Of a DNA stretch of 64,000 nt, positions 8,587 through 18,212 are shown in pieces (positions within the stretch are counted from its first letter, which is position 1; each line of letters starts with the position of its first letter). A model generated the notes under the pieces. That model was not told where the DNA came from. It searched no databases and worked only from the letters and a program-made list of their open reading frames with translations. Both the position numbers and the translations under genes were made by a program. Location: assembly GCF_003386165.1 (NCBI RefSeq), contig NZ_QRDV01000002.1, positions 124,001 to 188,000 of the forward strand, written 5' to 3'. The stretch is from Winogradskyella eximia (lineage in GTDB: Bacteria > Bacteroidota > Bacteroidia > Flavobacteriales > Flavobacteriaceae).

Positions 8587-10224
8587 ATGAAGACCTTAAA
8601 GATCATTTTTGGCATCATCGCAGTAGTACTTTTTCAAAACAACGTGTGGGCTCAAGATTTAGATAGCCTTACTAAGGTGCTCGAAACCAAGATGAGTAAT
8701 CATAAAGTCTTTGAGCTTCAAAAAGAAGAACGCATAAAAAAACTATTAGCGCAAAGCAACAAAACCAATGATCTTAAACGGCAATACGAAATTACCAATG
8801 CCGTTTTTGAAGAGTATCAGTTTTACAGTTTCAACGATGCACTGCAATACATTGAGAAAAACATACAAATAGCAGAAACACTTAACAACGATCTATTAGT
8901 AAATGAAGCCATATTAAAAATGGGATTACTTTTAGTAAATACGGGTCGCTTTAAAGAATCTATTGATGCCTTAAGCGAAATTGACCGAAAAACGCTTCCA
9001 GAATCTTTAATTAACAATTACTTCATTGCCTACGAAGAAGGCTACTCTGGTTTGGCTTACAATACAGCGGTGAAACGAAGTCAATTAAATTATTCCGAAT
9101 TGTATACAGCATATAAAGATTCATTATATGCCAGAATAAAACCAAATACCGAAGAAGCCTTAAGAATTAAAGAAAAGGAATATAGAGATAGCCGGAATTT
9201 AGAAATGGCCTTTACCGTAAATACACAACGGTTAGAAATGGTAGAAATGGGATCGAGAGGCTTTTCCCTAGTTACTTTTGAGCGCTCTTTGTTGTATCAA
9301 CTAAACAACCAAATTGCCAAGCAAAAAGAATACCTCATGCTTTCGGCCATTTCAGATATTCAAGCCGCTGTTAAGGATAATGCATCTATGGGAACCTTAG
9401 CCAAAATTCTGTTTATAGAAGGAGATATAGATAGAGCACATCAATACATCAACTTTTCTTACGATGATGCTGAGTTTTATAATTCGCAATTACGCTTTGT
9501 AGATATTGCGAATAATATGCCTTTAATTACCAAAGCGTATGAGCAAAAAAGCATTAAACAGAAAAACAAACTTCAAAAGTCACTCATCTTTATAAGCATC
9601 TTAGCGACCTTTTTATTAATAGCTGTGTACCTCATTGTAAAACAGGTGAAAAAAGTATCTATTGCCAGAAACAATTTAAAAGCAGCAAACGAACAATTAA
9701 AAGTGTTTAATGAGAAGTTAAACACGTCTAACGAAGATCTAAAACGCTTGTATTTTGAACTGTCTGAAGTAGATAAAGTAAAAGAACATTACATCGGTAG
9801 TTTTTTAAATCTGTATTCCGAGTATATAGACAAATTAGATGTGTACAGAAAACTGGTGAGAAAATATGTTAATGCCAACCAAATGAATGCGCTTTTAAAG
9901 TTATCCAAGTCAAAACAATTTATAGACGAAGAGCTTGAGATTTTTAACCGCAACTTTGACAGTTCGTTTTTACACATTTATCCAAACTTTCTAATCGATG
10001 TTAATAAACTGCTAAAACCAGAGCATCAAATTGAACTGAAAAGTAATGATGAATTAAATACAGAGTTAAGAATACTGGCATTAATAAAATTAGGCATTAA
10101 TAACAGTTCAAGAATTGCAAAAATCTTAAGATACTCTGTAAATACCATTTACAATTACCGAGCAGCGATTAATAAATCGGCAATTGATAAAGAAAATTTT
10201 GAAGAGATGATAAAATCGGTGTAA
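8587..10224 (+). CDS. DUF6377-type membrane-bound transcriptional regulator of the PUL
   Basis: A 545-residue protein with a signal peptide (cleaved after about residue 22, VWAQ), a helical TPR-like periplasmic region (about 40-320), one transmembrane helix (about 329-350), a coiled coil (about 355-400), and a C-terminal cytoplasmic part ending in a LuxR-like helix-turn-helix (NNSSRIAKILRYSVNTIYNYR). This arrangement fits the DUF6377 family, often found beside susCD in flavobacteria. It probably senses a glycan or its transport state and controls the genes from 10478 onward. A perfect palindrome at 10332-10356 could be its operator. Confidence 0.75.
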   Translation: MKTLKIIFGIIAVVLFQNNVWAQDLDSLTKVLETKMSNHKVFELQKEERIKKLLAQSNKTNDLKRQYEITNAVFEEYQFYSFNDALQYIEKNIQIAETLNNDLLVNEAILKMGLLLVNTGRFKESIDALSEIDRKTLPESLINNYFIAYEEGYSGLAYNTAVKRSQLNYSELYTAYKDSLYARIKPNTEEALRIKEKEYRDSRNLEMAFTVNTQRLEMVEMGSRGFSLVTFERSLLYQLNNQIAKQKEYLMLSAISDIQAAVKDNASMGTLAKILFIEGDIDRAHQYINFSYDDAEFYNSQLRFVDIANNMPLITKAYEQKSIKQKNKLQKSLIFISILATFLLIAVYLIVKQVKKVSIARNNLKAANEQLKVFNEKLNTSNEDLKRLYFELSEVDKVKEHYIGSFLNLYSEYIDKLDVYRKLVRKYVNANQMNALLKLSKSKQFIDEELEIFNRNFDSSFLHIYPNFLIDVNKLLKPEHQIELKSNDELNTELRILALIKLGINNSSRIAKILRYSVNTIYNYRAAINKSAIDKENFEEMIKSV

Positions 10225-10331
10225 AAAATATAGGGTTTTAATAAAAACCGCACACCTTTATTATTGATTTAACAGTAATAGTCGAAATTTAGCGCTTAAA
10301 AATCCACTTATTCTTTAGAATTAAATATTTT

Positions 10332-10356
10332 CAAAATACTGATAAACAGTATTTTG
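10332..10356. promoter_or_regulatory. Perfect inverted repeat upstream of susC
   Basis: The arms CAAAATACTG and CAGTATTTTG are perfectly complementary, 10 bases each, separated by ATAAA. The site lies 122 bases before the susC start, in the gap between the regulator and the PUL. No T-run follows, so an operator or RNA structure is more likely than a terminator. Confidence 0.5.
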
Positions 10357-10477
10357 TGATTATTTGTGCGTTCCAAAAATCCACTTTTTGCAATCTGGCT
10401 ATTGCTGTTGAAGCCATATCGTAGTAATTTGCTATCGTTAATAAATAAGGTTTATAAACTAATATCTCTACAATCAA

Positions 10478-13426
10478 ATGATTTATAAAAAAGTAGTTTT
10501 CATCACAGCAATTTTAATGTCTTTATGGTGTGCCAATGAAAGTATGGCACAAAATAAAGTGTCTGGTACGGTAACCGAAAATGGCACCTTACCATTACCT
10601 GGTGTTTCTGTAGTTATTAAAGGAACAAGTATTGGTATCAGTACAGATTTTGACGGTAATTATGTCTTAACAGAAGGCATAAATGATAATGCCATCTTGG
10701 TGTTTAGTTACATTGGCTATAAAACCCAAGAAATTGTAATAAATGGACAATCTGTAATCAATGTGCAAATGCAAGAAGATGCAAGTGCATTAGATGAAGT
10801 GGTTCTAGTGGGTTATGGCTCACAACTTAAAAAAGATATTACAGGCTCTGTAGCAACAATAGATAGTGAGGCTTTTGAATCACGACCTAATACACAGGTG
10901 GGTTCGTTATTACAAGGACAAACGGCAGGTGTTCAAGTTATATCGGGTTCTGGTAAGCCTTCTGGCGGATTTAGTGTACGTATTAGAGGAACCAATTCTA
11001 TTAATGCTAGTAGCGAACCACTATATGTAGTAGATGGTGTACCAACTAACGATACCAGAGCAATCAACCCTAGCGATATCGATACCATTACAGTGTTAAA
11101 AGATGCTTCGTCTGCAGCTATTTATGGTGCGCAAGGTGCCAATGGTGTTGTATTAATTACCACAAAAAGAGGGACAACATCTAAACCTAAAGTGAGCATA
11201 GATATCTATACAGGTGTATCACAAGTCTGGAATACCTTACCAGTATTAAATGGTGAGCAATATAGAGATTTAATGACTGAAATGGGATTATCTACCGATT
11301 GGGATAATTATACAGAACGTACAGATTGGCAAGATGAAATTTTTCAAAATGGATTCTCACAAAATTACCAAGGCTCAGTGTCTGGTAAAAATGAAGGGAC
11401 TAACTATTTTGTGTCTGCTGGTCATTTATCACAAGAAGGTGCGGTAAGAAGTTCTGAAATTGCACGAAGTAATTTTAAGATCAATCTAGATCAAGACATC
11501 AACGATTGGTTAAAAATAGGAACCAGAATAGCATATACAACATACAAAGATGTAGATGTTAATGATAATAATAGCGTTAACCAAGGTGGTGTACTTTTAG
11601 GCGCACTAACAACGCCATCAATAATTGGTGTGTTTAATGACAATGGCATGTTTACAAGTAACCCATTTCAAAACTGGGAAAACCCATTGGCAAGTACAGA
11701 TGGCTTAGAGAGAGAATACAATAACGAACGTTTTTTAGGAAACATCTATTTAGAAGCAAAGTTCCTTGAAAATTTTAAATACAGATTCAATTACGGAATT
11801 GATAATAGTAATGGTGTCTTTGATTCTTTTTTAGACCCTTTTAGAACTGGTTTTGGAGTCGCTATTGGTGGACAAGGCATTAACAATACCGATAAAAAGG
11901 CATATTACATTGTAGAAAATACCCTAAGCTTTAATAAAACATTTAAAAAACATACGGTTGAAGCATTAGTAGGTTCTGTGGCGCAAAAGTTCACCTATGA
12001 AAATAGCTCAATTCAAACAAGAAATTTTGCAAGCGCATCGGTAACAACACCAAATGGTGGTTCTGAAATTTTTGATGCATCAGCATGGAAATCAGAAAGA
12101 GCCAATGCTTCTTTTTTAAGTAGAGTAAATTATAGTTTTGATGATAAGTATTTACTAACCGCAAACTTCAGAGCCGATGGTTCTAGCGTATTCGGTCCAA
12201 ATCAAAGATGGGGTTATTTTCCATCATTCTCTGTAGGTTGGAGAGTATCCAATGAAAAATTCATGAAAGAGGATTCTTTTATAAATGATCTAAAAGTTAG
12301 AGCAGGTTGGGGAATTGTGGGTAACGACAATATCGATGCTTACAGTTATTTAGGACGTGTAGGATCTGGTGCTAATTATCCTTTTGGTGGAGCTGCGCAA
12401 CCTGGTACATATCCTGCATCCATTGAAAATCTTGAATTGAAATGGGAAGAGTCTGAACAAACAAATGTAGGTTTCGATCTTACCATGTTTAATAATAAAG
12501 TAAGTCTTACTGCAGATGCATACATTAAAAAAACAAACGACTTACTTTTAAATGCACCATTACCAACTGCAACAGGTTTTGATAATGCCATTAGAAATAT
12601 TGGTGAAATTCAAAATAAAGGTATTGAGTTGGCTTTAAATACAGTAAACATTCAAACTGAAAATTTATCATGGAGTACAGGATTTAATATCTCATTTAAC
12701 CGTAATGAGGTAATTAGTTTGGTTGGGCAAGAATTATTACAAGGTGGAATAACAGGTGGTAGAGGTGAAGCCAGTTTGGTTAGAGAAGGAGAGCCTTTAG
12801 GAACGTTATATGGCTATATTTTTGGAGGTGTAGATCCTGCTACAGGTGATGCATACTATATTGATAAAGATGGAAATTCAACCTTTACACCAAGCTCAGA
12901 AGACCGTACAATTATTGGAGATGCCAATCCAGATTTCTTCTATGGCATTACAAGTAACCTAAATTATAAAGGTTTTGGCTTGTTTGTATTTCTACAAGGG
13001 TCGCAAGGTAATGATATGTTAAATGTTACACGTATTGAAACCGAAGGTATGATAGATCCTAAGAATCAATCTACTGCAGTATTAAATCGTTGGAGACAAC
13101 CAGGAGACATTACAGATATACCAAGAGCTAGTTTTGGTAACAGTGACAATTCTAGAGTATCAACACGCTTTATAGAAGATGCATCTTATTTAAGATTCAA
13201 AGCCATCACCTTAAGTTATGATGTACCACAAAGTATAACAGATAAACTCGGTATAAAAGCCTTAAAAATCTATGGGACTGGAGAAAACATATTTACCATA
13301 ACAGATTATTCTGGCTTTGACCCAGAAGTCAATGCCTTTGGCGGAAGCAACACTGTACAAGGTATCGACTTCGGAACCTATCCACAAACCAGAAATTTAA
13401 TTTTTGGGATTAACGCAACTTTTTAA
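10478..13426 (+). CDS. susC: SusC/RagA-type TonB-linked outer-membrane glycan transporter
   Basis: A 982-residue protein with a signal peptide (to about residue 24, SMAQ) and a carboxypeptidase-D-regulatory-like domain (KVSGTVTENGTLPLPGVSVV...). A TonB box-like DEVVLVGYG follows, then the SusC plug (QTAGVQVISGSGKPSG, RIRGTNSINASSEPLYVVDG) and a long beta-barrel ending in aromatic ...GINATF. The length is normal for the family. It imports oligosaccharides captured by the SusD partner at 13528. It is the first structural gene of the PUL. Confidence 0.93.
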   Translation: MIYKKVVFITAILMSLWCANESMAQNKVSGTVTENGTLPLPGVSVVIKGTSIGISTDFDGNYVLTEGINDNAILVFSYIGYKTQEIVINGQSVINVQMQEDASALDEVVLVGYGSQLKKDITGSVATIDSEAFESRPNTQVGSLLQGQTAGVQVISGSGKPSGGFSVRIRGTNSINASSEPLYVVDGVPTNDTRAINPSDIDTITVLKDASSAAIYGAQGANGVVLITTKRGTTSKPKVSIDIYTGVSQVWNTLPVLNGEQYRDLMTEMGLSTDWDNYTERTDWQDEIFQNGFSQNYQGSVSGKNEGTNYFVSAGHLSQEGAVRSSEIARSNFKINLDQDINDWLKIGTRIAYTTYKDVDVNDNNSVNQGGVLLGALTTPSIIGVFNDNGMFTSNPFQNWENPLASTDGLEREYNNERFLGNIYLEAKFLENFKYRFNYGIDNSNGVFDSFLDPFRTGFGVAIGGQGINNTDKKAYYIVENTLSFNKTFKKHTVEALVGSVAQKFTYENSSIQTRNFASASVTTPNGGSEIFDASAWKSERANASFLSRVNYSFDDKYLLTANFRADGSSVFGPNQRWGYFPSFSVGWRVSNEKFMKEDSFINDLKVRAGWGIVGNDNIDAYSYLGRVGSGANYPFGGAAQPGTYPASIENLELKWEESEQTNVGFDLTMFNNKVSLTADAYIKKTNDLLLNAPLPTATGFDNAIRNIGEIQNKGIELALNTVNIQTENLSWSTGFNISFNRNEVISLVGQELLQGGITGGRGEASLVREGEPLGTLYGYIFGGVDPATGDAYYIDKDGNSTFTPSSEDRTIIGDANPDFFYGITSNLNYKGFGLFVFLQGSQGNDMLNVTRIETEGMIDPKNQSTAVLNRWRQPGDITDIPRASFGNSDNSRVSTRFIEDASYLRFKAITLSYDVPQSITDKLGIKALKIYGTGENIFTITDYSGFDPEVNAFGGSNTVQGIDFGTYPQTRNLIFGINATF

Positions 13427-13527
13427 AATTACAACGATCAACCGAGCATGTTTTAAGTGATAGCATCTAAGACATTGATGAATAACCAAAAGCAAGCGAT
13501 CATAAAATAATTAAATATATATAAATC

Positions 13528-15003
13528 ATGAAAATATTTAAAACAGCAATAATAGCATTACTTCTATCAGTGACTATAGGTTGTGAAGATTATTTAGACC
13601 TTCAGCCAATTTCAGAGGAAACAAGTAGTAATGCTTATGAGACAGCAAGCCAAATAGAAGCGGCATTGGTGGGTGCTTACGAGTCCTTTCAATCGTCAGA
13701 ATACTATGTTTGGGATAATGTGTTATTTCAAGATGTCCGTTCAGACAATTGTTATGCAGGTGGTGATAACCCAGAAATATTTCAACTAGATTATATTGAT
13801 ATTGCACCAACACATTCAAGACTATTTACGCATTGGTCTAATCTCTACAATGCTATTTCTAAAGCAAACTTAGTGATAGAACGTGTAGATGGAATTAACG
13901 ATCCATTACTTACGGAAGAACGCAGAAACCAAATAAAAGGGGAAGCCATTTTCTTAAGATCATATCACTATTTTACCTTAATTAAACTTTGGGGAGGTGT
14001 GCCTTTAATTACTAACACCATAACATCTACAGAAGCAGCAAGTGTTAATATACCTAGAGCATCTATAGAGGACGTTTATGCTCAAATAACTGCAGATTTA
14101 GAATTAGCGGCAACGCTATTACCAGACGTTTACGGAAATGATGCAAGTGTAAACAAAGCAAGAGCAACAGCTGGTGCAGCGCACGCATTGGCAGCTAAAG
14201 CGTATGCACAGCAACCAACACCAGATTACAACGCAGTATTAGAGCATATAGATGCCGTAGAGAGTAGTAGTGCTAACTATGTGTTAATTGCTTTCGATCA
14301 ATTATTCAGTGGTAACAATTATAACAATGCAGAATCCATTATTGAGGTGCAATACCTTGGTGGAAACGAAGGAAATTTTGGGCCACAATTACTATTACCT
14401 CCTTCTGTTAGTGGTGATTCTTGGAGAAAATTTGTAACACCATCTATAGATCTTATCAATGCTTTTGATGCTGAAGGTGATACCGTAAGAAAAAATGCAA
14501 GTATTTTATTTGAGTCGGTACAATGGGTAGATGAGTTTTGGGGAAACACCCAAGGAGCAACAATTCCTTTTAGTTACAAATGGAAAAATGCGAGTGGCTT
14601 TGCTAGTGCAGACAATACGTATCTCATTAGATATGGAGATATTGTATTGCTAAAAGCAGAAGCCTTAAATGAAACCAATCAATTACAGTCTGCTGTAAAT
14701 GAAGTTAATAGAATAAGAATGAGAGCGCAATTGCCAGACCTTACCAATGCGCAAAGCAGCTCAAAAGAAGTATTAAGACAAACCATATTAAACGAGCGTC
14801 GCTTGGAGTTATTTCAAGAAGGGCAACGTTGGGACGATTTGGCGAGAAATAATGCCTTAGTCACAACAATGAATGCGCTAGTTGAAGTGGATTTAAGAAC
14901 AGGTAATCCTGTAAATTATAATATGACAGCAGCTAAAAAATTATTACCAATACCACAACAAGAATTGGATAGAAACCCTGCATTGGTTCAAAATCCACTA
15001 TAA
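13528..15003 (+). CDS. susD: SusD/RagB-type outer-membrane glycan-binding lipoprotein
   Basis: A 491-residue protein. The lipoprotein signal ends in a lipobox with Cys19 (SVTIGCEDYLDL). Typical SusD features are a DYLDLQP start, TPR-like helices (FLRSYHYFTLIKLWGGVPL), RYGDIVLLKAEALNE and the C-terminal block RRLELFQEGQRWDDLARN with KKLLPIPQQELDRNP. It caps the SusC barrel and binds the target glycan. It follows susC by ~100 bases and precedes the SusE/F-like gene by 12 bases. Confidence 0.93.
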   Translation: MKIFKTAIIALLLSVTIGCEDYLDLQPISEETSSNAYETASQIEAALVGAYESFQSSEYYVWDNVLFQDVRSDNCYAGGDNPEIFQLDYIDIAPTHSRLFTHWSNLYNAISKANLVIERVDGINDPLLTEERRNQIKGEAIFLRSYHYFTLIKLWGGVPLITNTITSTEAASVNIPRASIEDVYAQITADLELAATLLPDVYGNDASVNKARATAGAAHALAAKAYAQQPTPDYNAVLEHIDAVESSSANYVLIAFDQLFSGNNYNNAESIIEVQYLGGNEGNFGPQLLLPPSVSGDSWRKFVTPSIDLINAFDAEGDTVRKNASILFESVQWVDEFWGNTQGATIPFSYKWKNASGFASADNTYLIRYGDIVLLKAEALNETNQLQSAVNEVNRIRMRAQLPDLTNAQSSSKEVLRQTILNERRLELFQEGQRWDDLARNNALVTTMNALVEVDLRTGNPVNYNMTAAKKLLPIPQQELDRNPALVQNPL

Positions 15004-15015
15004 AACTTATAAGTT

Positions 15016-16740
15016 ATGAAAATGAAAAGTCTATTTTTAAGAGCATGCATACTCATGTTTGCGTTCGTCTTTACGTCGTGTGAAAAGGAAGATAACTTAC
15101 AGCCAGAAGGGCAGTGGGAACTCAGTGAAGCAATCATTTTAGCTCCAGCTGCAGATCAAGCTATTGTATTAGATGAAGATACACCCAACGAAACCATAAC
15201 CTTTAATTGGGAAGCGGCAGAATCATCAGCAGGTTATGCAGTAACATATCAAGTACTAATAAAACCAGCTACGGCAACCGATTTTTCTACTCCTATATTT
15301 TCGTCAGAATCAAACAATAATGGTACGGCAACCGCATTATCAATAAGTTATGAAGATATGGATGAGGCACTGGCCTTTGCTGGATTTCCTGCAAACCAAG
15401 AAGCACAAATCACTTTCGCCATACAAGCAATGAGCCTAAGTAAAACGAGCATTACTACATCAGAATTAAACGTAACACGTTTTGAAACCGAAGCTTTGCC
15501 ACAAACACTGTACATCTCTGGTACAGCAACTGAAAATAATAATGATTTAGCACAAGCAATTGCCTTAAGAAGATTAACAGATAGTAATGGTGCACAGTCA
15601 AACAGCCATGAAGTCTATACCAGTTTAGTGGCTGGTGAAACCTATAAATTTTATAGTGAGCGCTCATTACCAGCATTACAATTTGGAGGTAGCGATGGTA
15701 ATATCGAAGCTTTCGGCGAAGCTATTGTGGCAGAAAACTCAGGTGTATATAGAATAACTGTAAATTTAGATAACAACACATACCAATTACTTCAAATAGA
15801 CTTTTGGAGTATGGTAGGTACACCAATCAATGGTGGTTGGGGTGGAGACGAACCTTTAGACTACCAAGGTAATGGCGTTTGGAAAGCATCTATAAACCTA
15901 CTTGAAACGGGAGGTTTTGTATTTAGAGCGAATGGAGATTGGGGATATTTATTAAAGCGCATTGTAGGCACACCAAATAGTCTAGCGATGGAAAGTGATG
16001 CTGGTAATCTTGGAGTTTCTGTTGAAGATGTTCCAAACAACCAAACAGGCCTTTATGTGGTAACCTTAAATTTATCAGCAGAAAATTACAACTATGCATT
16101 TGAAGTAGATGATACAGTTGTAGCACCTATTGATACACCTACACAACTATTCTTATTAGAAAATGGAAACATGATTGAAGAGTTAACTTTAAACGGAGAC
16201 GTATTTAGTTCAGATAGATTCATTCCTATGCAAGCCAGTAACACGTATACCCTAAACAGCGCATCTGATGGAAGTGGAACAGCCTATACGGTTAATGGAC
16301 TTTTGGCAGATAGTCTTACACCTGATGGAGATGCGGTAACAGATGCACTAACGTTAGTAGAAAATAGCAATACATTCACTTTGGCATCAGATAGAGCAAT
16401 ACGTTTTAGTATAGATTTTAGTACACCAGAATTGACGTGGACGTATTACAACTTTAAACTATTTCATTGGCAAAATTGGGACGACAGAGTAGAGTTACCA
16501 ATGACCTATAGCCATCCAAATACATTTACCATAACGACAGATCTTATAGCAGGTTCAGATAGTAAATTCATTAGTCCTTGGGATTTTGATATGGGAGGCG
16601 ACAACCCAACAGAACTAACAGGGAATCTTATTAATGGAGGAGGATCAAACTTAGTCAACATCAATACAGATGGAACATATACAGTAACCATAGTTCTTGA
16701 GGACGATTACCAGTCAGGAACTTATGAATTTGCGCAATAA
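15016..16740 (+). CDS. SusE/SusF-like surface glycan-binding lipoprotein
   Basis: A 574-residue lipoprotein (lipobox FTSC, Cys22). The N-terminal ~110 residues form a SusE-like Ig domain (LAPAADQAIVLDEDTPNETITFNW). Several beta-rich SusE/F-type binding modules follow, with aromatic residues suited to stacking on sugars (DFWSMVGTPINGGWGG, RANGDWGYLLKR, LFHWQNWDDR). Its place directly after susD, 12 bases away, and before two GH30 genes supports a role in holding glycan at the cell surface. No catalytic motif is visible. Confidence 0.8.
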   Translation: MKMKSLFLRACILMFAFVFTSCEKEDNLQPEGQWELSEAIILAPAADQAIVLDEDTPNETITFNWEAAESSAGYAVTYQVLIKPATATDFSTPIFSSESNNNGTATALSISYEDMDEALAFAGFPANQEAQITFAIQAMSLSKTSITTSELNVTRFETEALPQTLYISGTATENNNDLAQAIALRRLTDSNGAQSNSHEVYTSLVAGETYKFYSERSLPALQFGGSDGNIEAFGEAIVAENSGVYRITVNLDNNTYQLLQIDFWSMVGTPINGGWGGDEPLDYQGNGVWKASINLLETGGFVFRANGDWGYLLKRIVGTPNSLAMESDAGNLGVSVEDVPNNQTGLYVVTLNLSAENYNYAFEVDDTVVAPIDTPTQLFLLENGNMIEELTLNGDVFSSDRFIPMQASNTYTLNSASDGSGTAYTVNGLLADSLTPDGDAVTDALTLVENSNTFTLASDRAIRFSIDFSTPELTWTYYNFKLFHWQNWDDRVELPMTYSHPNTFTITTDLIAGSDSKFISPWDFDMGGDNPTELTGNLINGGGSNLVNINTDGTYTVTIVLEDDYQSGTYEFAQ

Positions 16741-16757
16741 CAAAACACAATCAACTC

Positions 16758-18197
16758 ATGATATTTAAAAATAGACATACTTTGAAATTTTATATAACCC
16801 TTGCAGTAATAATAGCGCTTCAGGCTTGTAATAAAGACGAAACTCCAACATATGCTCCTCCAGAAGTAGCAGACGTAAATGTGGACTTTTACCTCACAAC
16901 ACCAGATGAAGCCAATCTTTTAACACCAACAACGACTGGTATATTTCCACTAGGAACAAATTCTAATTTTACCATTAATGTATCAGAAAGTACAGTCTAT
17001 CAAGAAATGGATGGGTTTGGATATGCATTAACAGGTGGTAGTGCTATGTTAATGAATAACATGTCATCATCGTCGAGATCAGCGTTAATACAAGAACTTT
17101 TCGGATCAGGTGAGAATAGTATAGGAATTAGCTATTTAAGAATTAGCATTGGAGCTTCAGATTTAGATGCTACAACATTTAGCTACAATGATTTACCAAG
17201 TGGACAAACCGATGTAAATCTTGATAATTTCTCGCTAAACCCAGACATGGCAAATTTAATTCCTGTATTAAACGAGATTTTAGCAATCAATCCTAGTATT
17301 AAGATACTAGCAACACCATGGTCTGCACCAACTTGGATGAAAACAAATAATGCCACTATTGGAGGAGAATTGTTACCACAATATTATGATACTTACGCGG
17401 ACTATTTTGTAAAATACATAGAGGCCATGGCAGCGCAAGGGATTACTATTGAGGCGATCACCATTCAAAACGAACCAGAAAACCCATATAATAATCCGAG
17501 TATGGTAATGAGTGCAGAGCAACAAAAAACCTTTGTTAGAGATCATTTAGGGCCTAAGTTTCAAACAGAAAATGTGGCAACAAAAATCATTCTATTCGAC
17601 CATAATTTAGACCATCCAGAGTATCCAATTTCAATAATGAACGATGCGGCTGCAAAAAGTTATGTAGATGGTTCTGCATTTCACCTGTATGCTGGTCAAA
17701 TCAGTAACATGTCGTTAGTGCATAACGCACACCCAGACAAAAACGTGTATTTCACAGAGCAATGGATACAGGCTCCTGGTGATTATTATGCAGACCTAAG
17801 ATGGCACGTTAGAGAGTTAATGGTGGGTGCACCTAGAAACTGGAGTAAAAATGTGATACAATGGAATTTAGCGGCAGATTCAAACAATAATCCACACACA
17901 GATGGTGGGTGTACGGAATGTTTAGGTGCCATAACTATAGATGGAAATTCAGTGCAAAGAAATCCTGGATACTACATTATTGGGCATGCCTCAAAATTTG
18001 TGCCTGCAGGTGCTGTAAGAATAGAATCCAATACCTCTTCTGAGTTCCCTAATGTAGCCTATAAAACACCTGATGATAAAATCGTTGTCATCGTTTTAAA
18101 TAATTCAGATGTGCAAAGTGCTTTAAACATTAATGCAGGAGAAGAACCAATAACCGTAACCATGCCAGCAGGCGCCGTAGCCACTTTTGTTTGGTAA
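16758..18197 (+). CDS. GH30-family glycoside hydrolase lipoprotein (probable beta-1,6-glucanase)
   Basis: A 479-residue protein with a lipobox (LQAC) placing it on the outer membrane. The GH30 TIM barrel is clear: DGFGYALTG, SYLRISIGASD, ATPWSAPTWMKTN, IQNEPENPYN with general acid/base E239, and VYFTEQW with nucleophile E334. A C-terminal beta-sandwich side domain follows (GAVRIESN...). The sequence looks closest to GH30 subfamily 3 (endo-beta-1,6-glucanase), but subfamily assignment by eye is uncertain. A second GH30 gene follows after 15 bases. Confidence 0.85.
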   Translation: MIFKNRHTLKFYITLAVIIALQACNKDETPTYAPPEVADVNVDFYLTTPDEANLLTPTTTGIFPLGTNSNFTINVSESTVYQEMDGFGYALTGGSAMLMNNMSSSSRSALIQELFGSGENSIGISYLRISIGASDLDATTFSYNDLPSGQTDVNLDNFSLNPDMANLIPVLNEILAINPSIKILATPWSAPTWMKTNNATIGGELLPQYYDTYADYFVKYIEAMAAQGITIEAITIQNEPENPYNNPSMVMSAEQQKTFVRDHLGPKFQTENVATKIILFDHNLDHPEYPISIMNDAAAKSYVDGSAFHLYAGQISNMSLVHNAHPDKNVYFTEQWIQAPGDYYADLRWHVRELMVGAPRNWSKNVIQWNLAADSNNNPHTDGGCTECLGAITIDGNSVQRNPGYYIIGHASKFVPAGAVRIESNTSSEFPNVAYKTPDDKIVVIVLNNSDVQSALNINAGEEPITVTMPAGAVATFVW

Positions 18198-18212
18198 TTA
18201 AATAAGTAAGAA

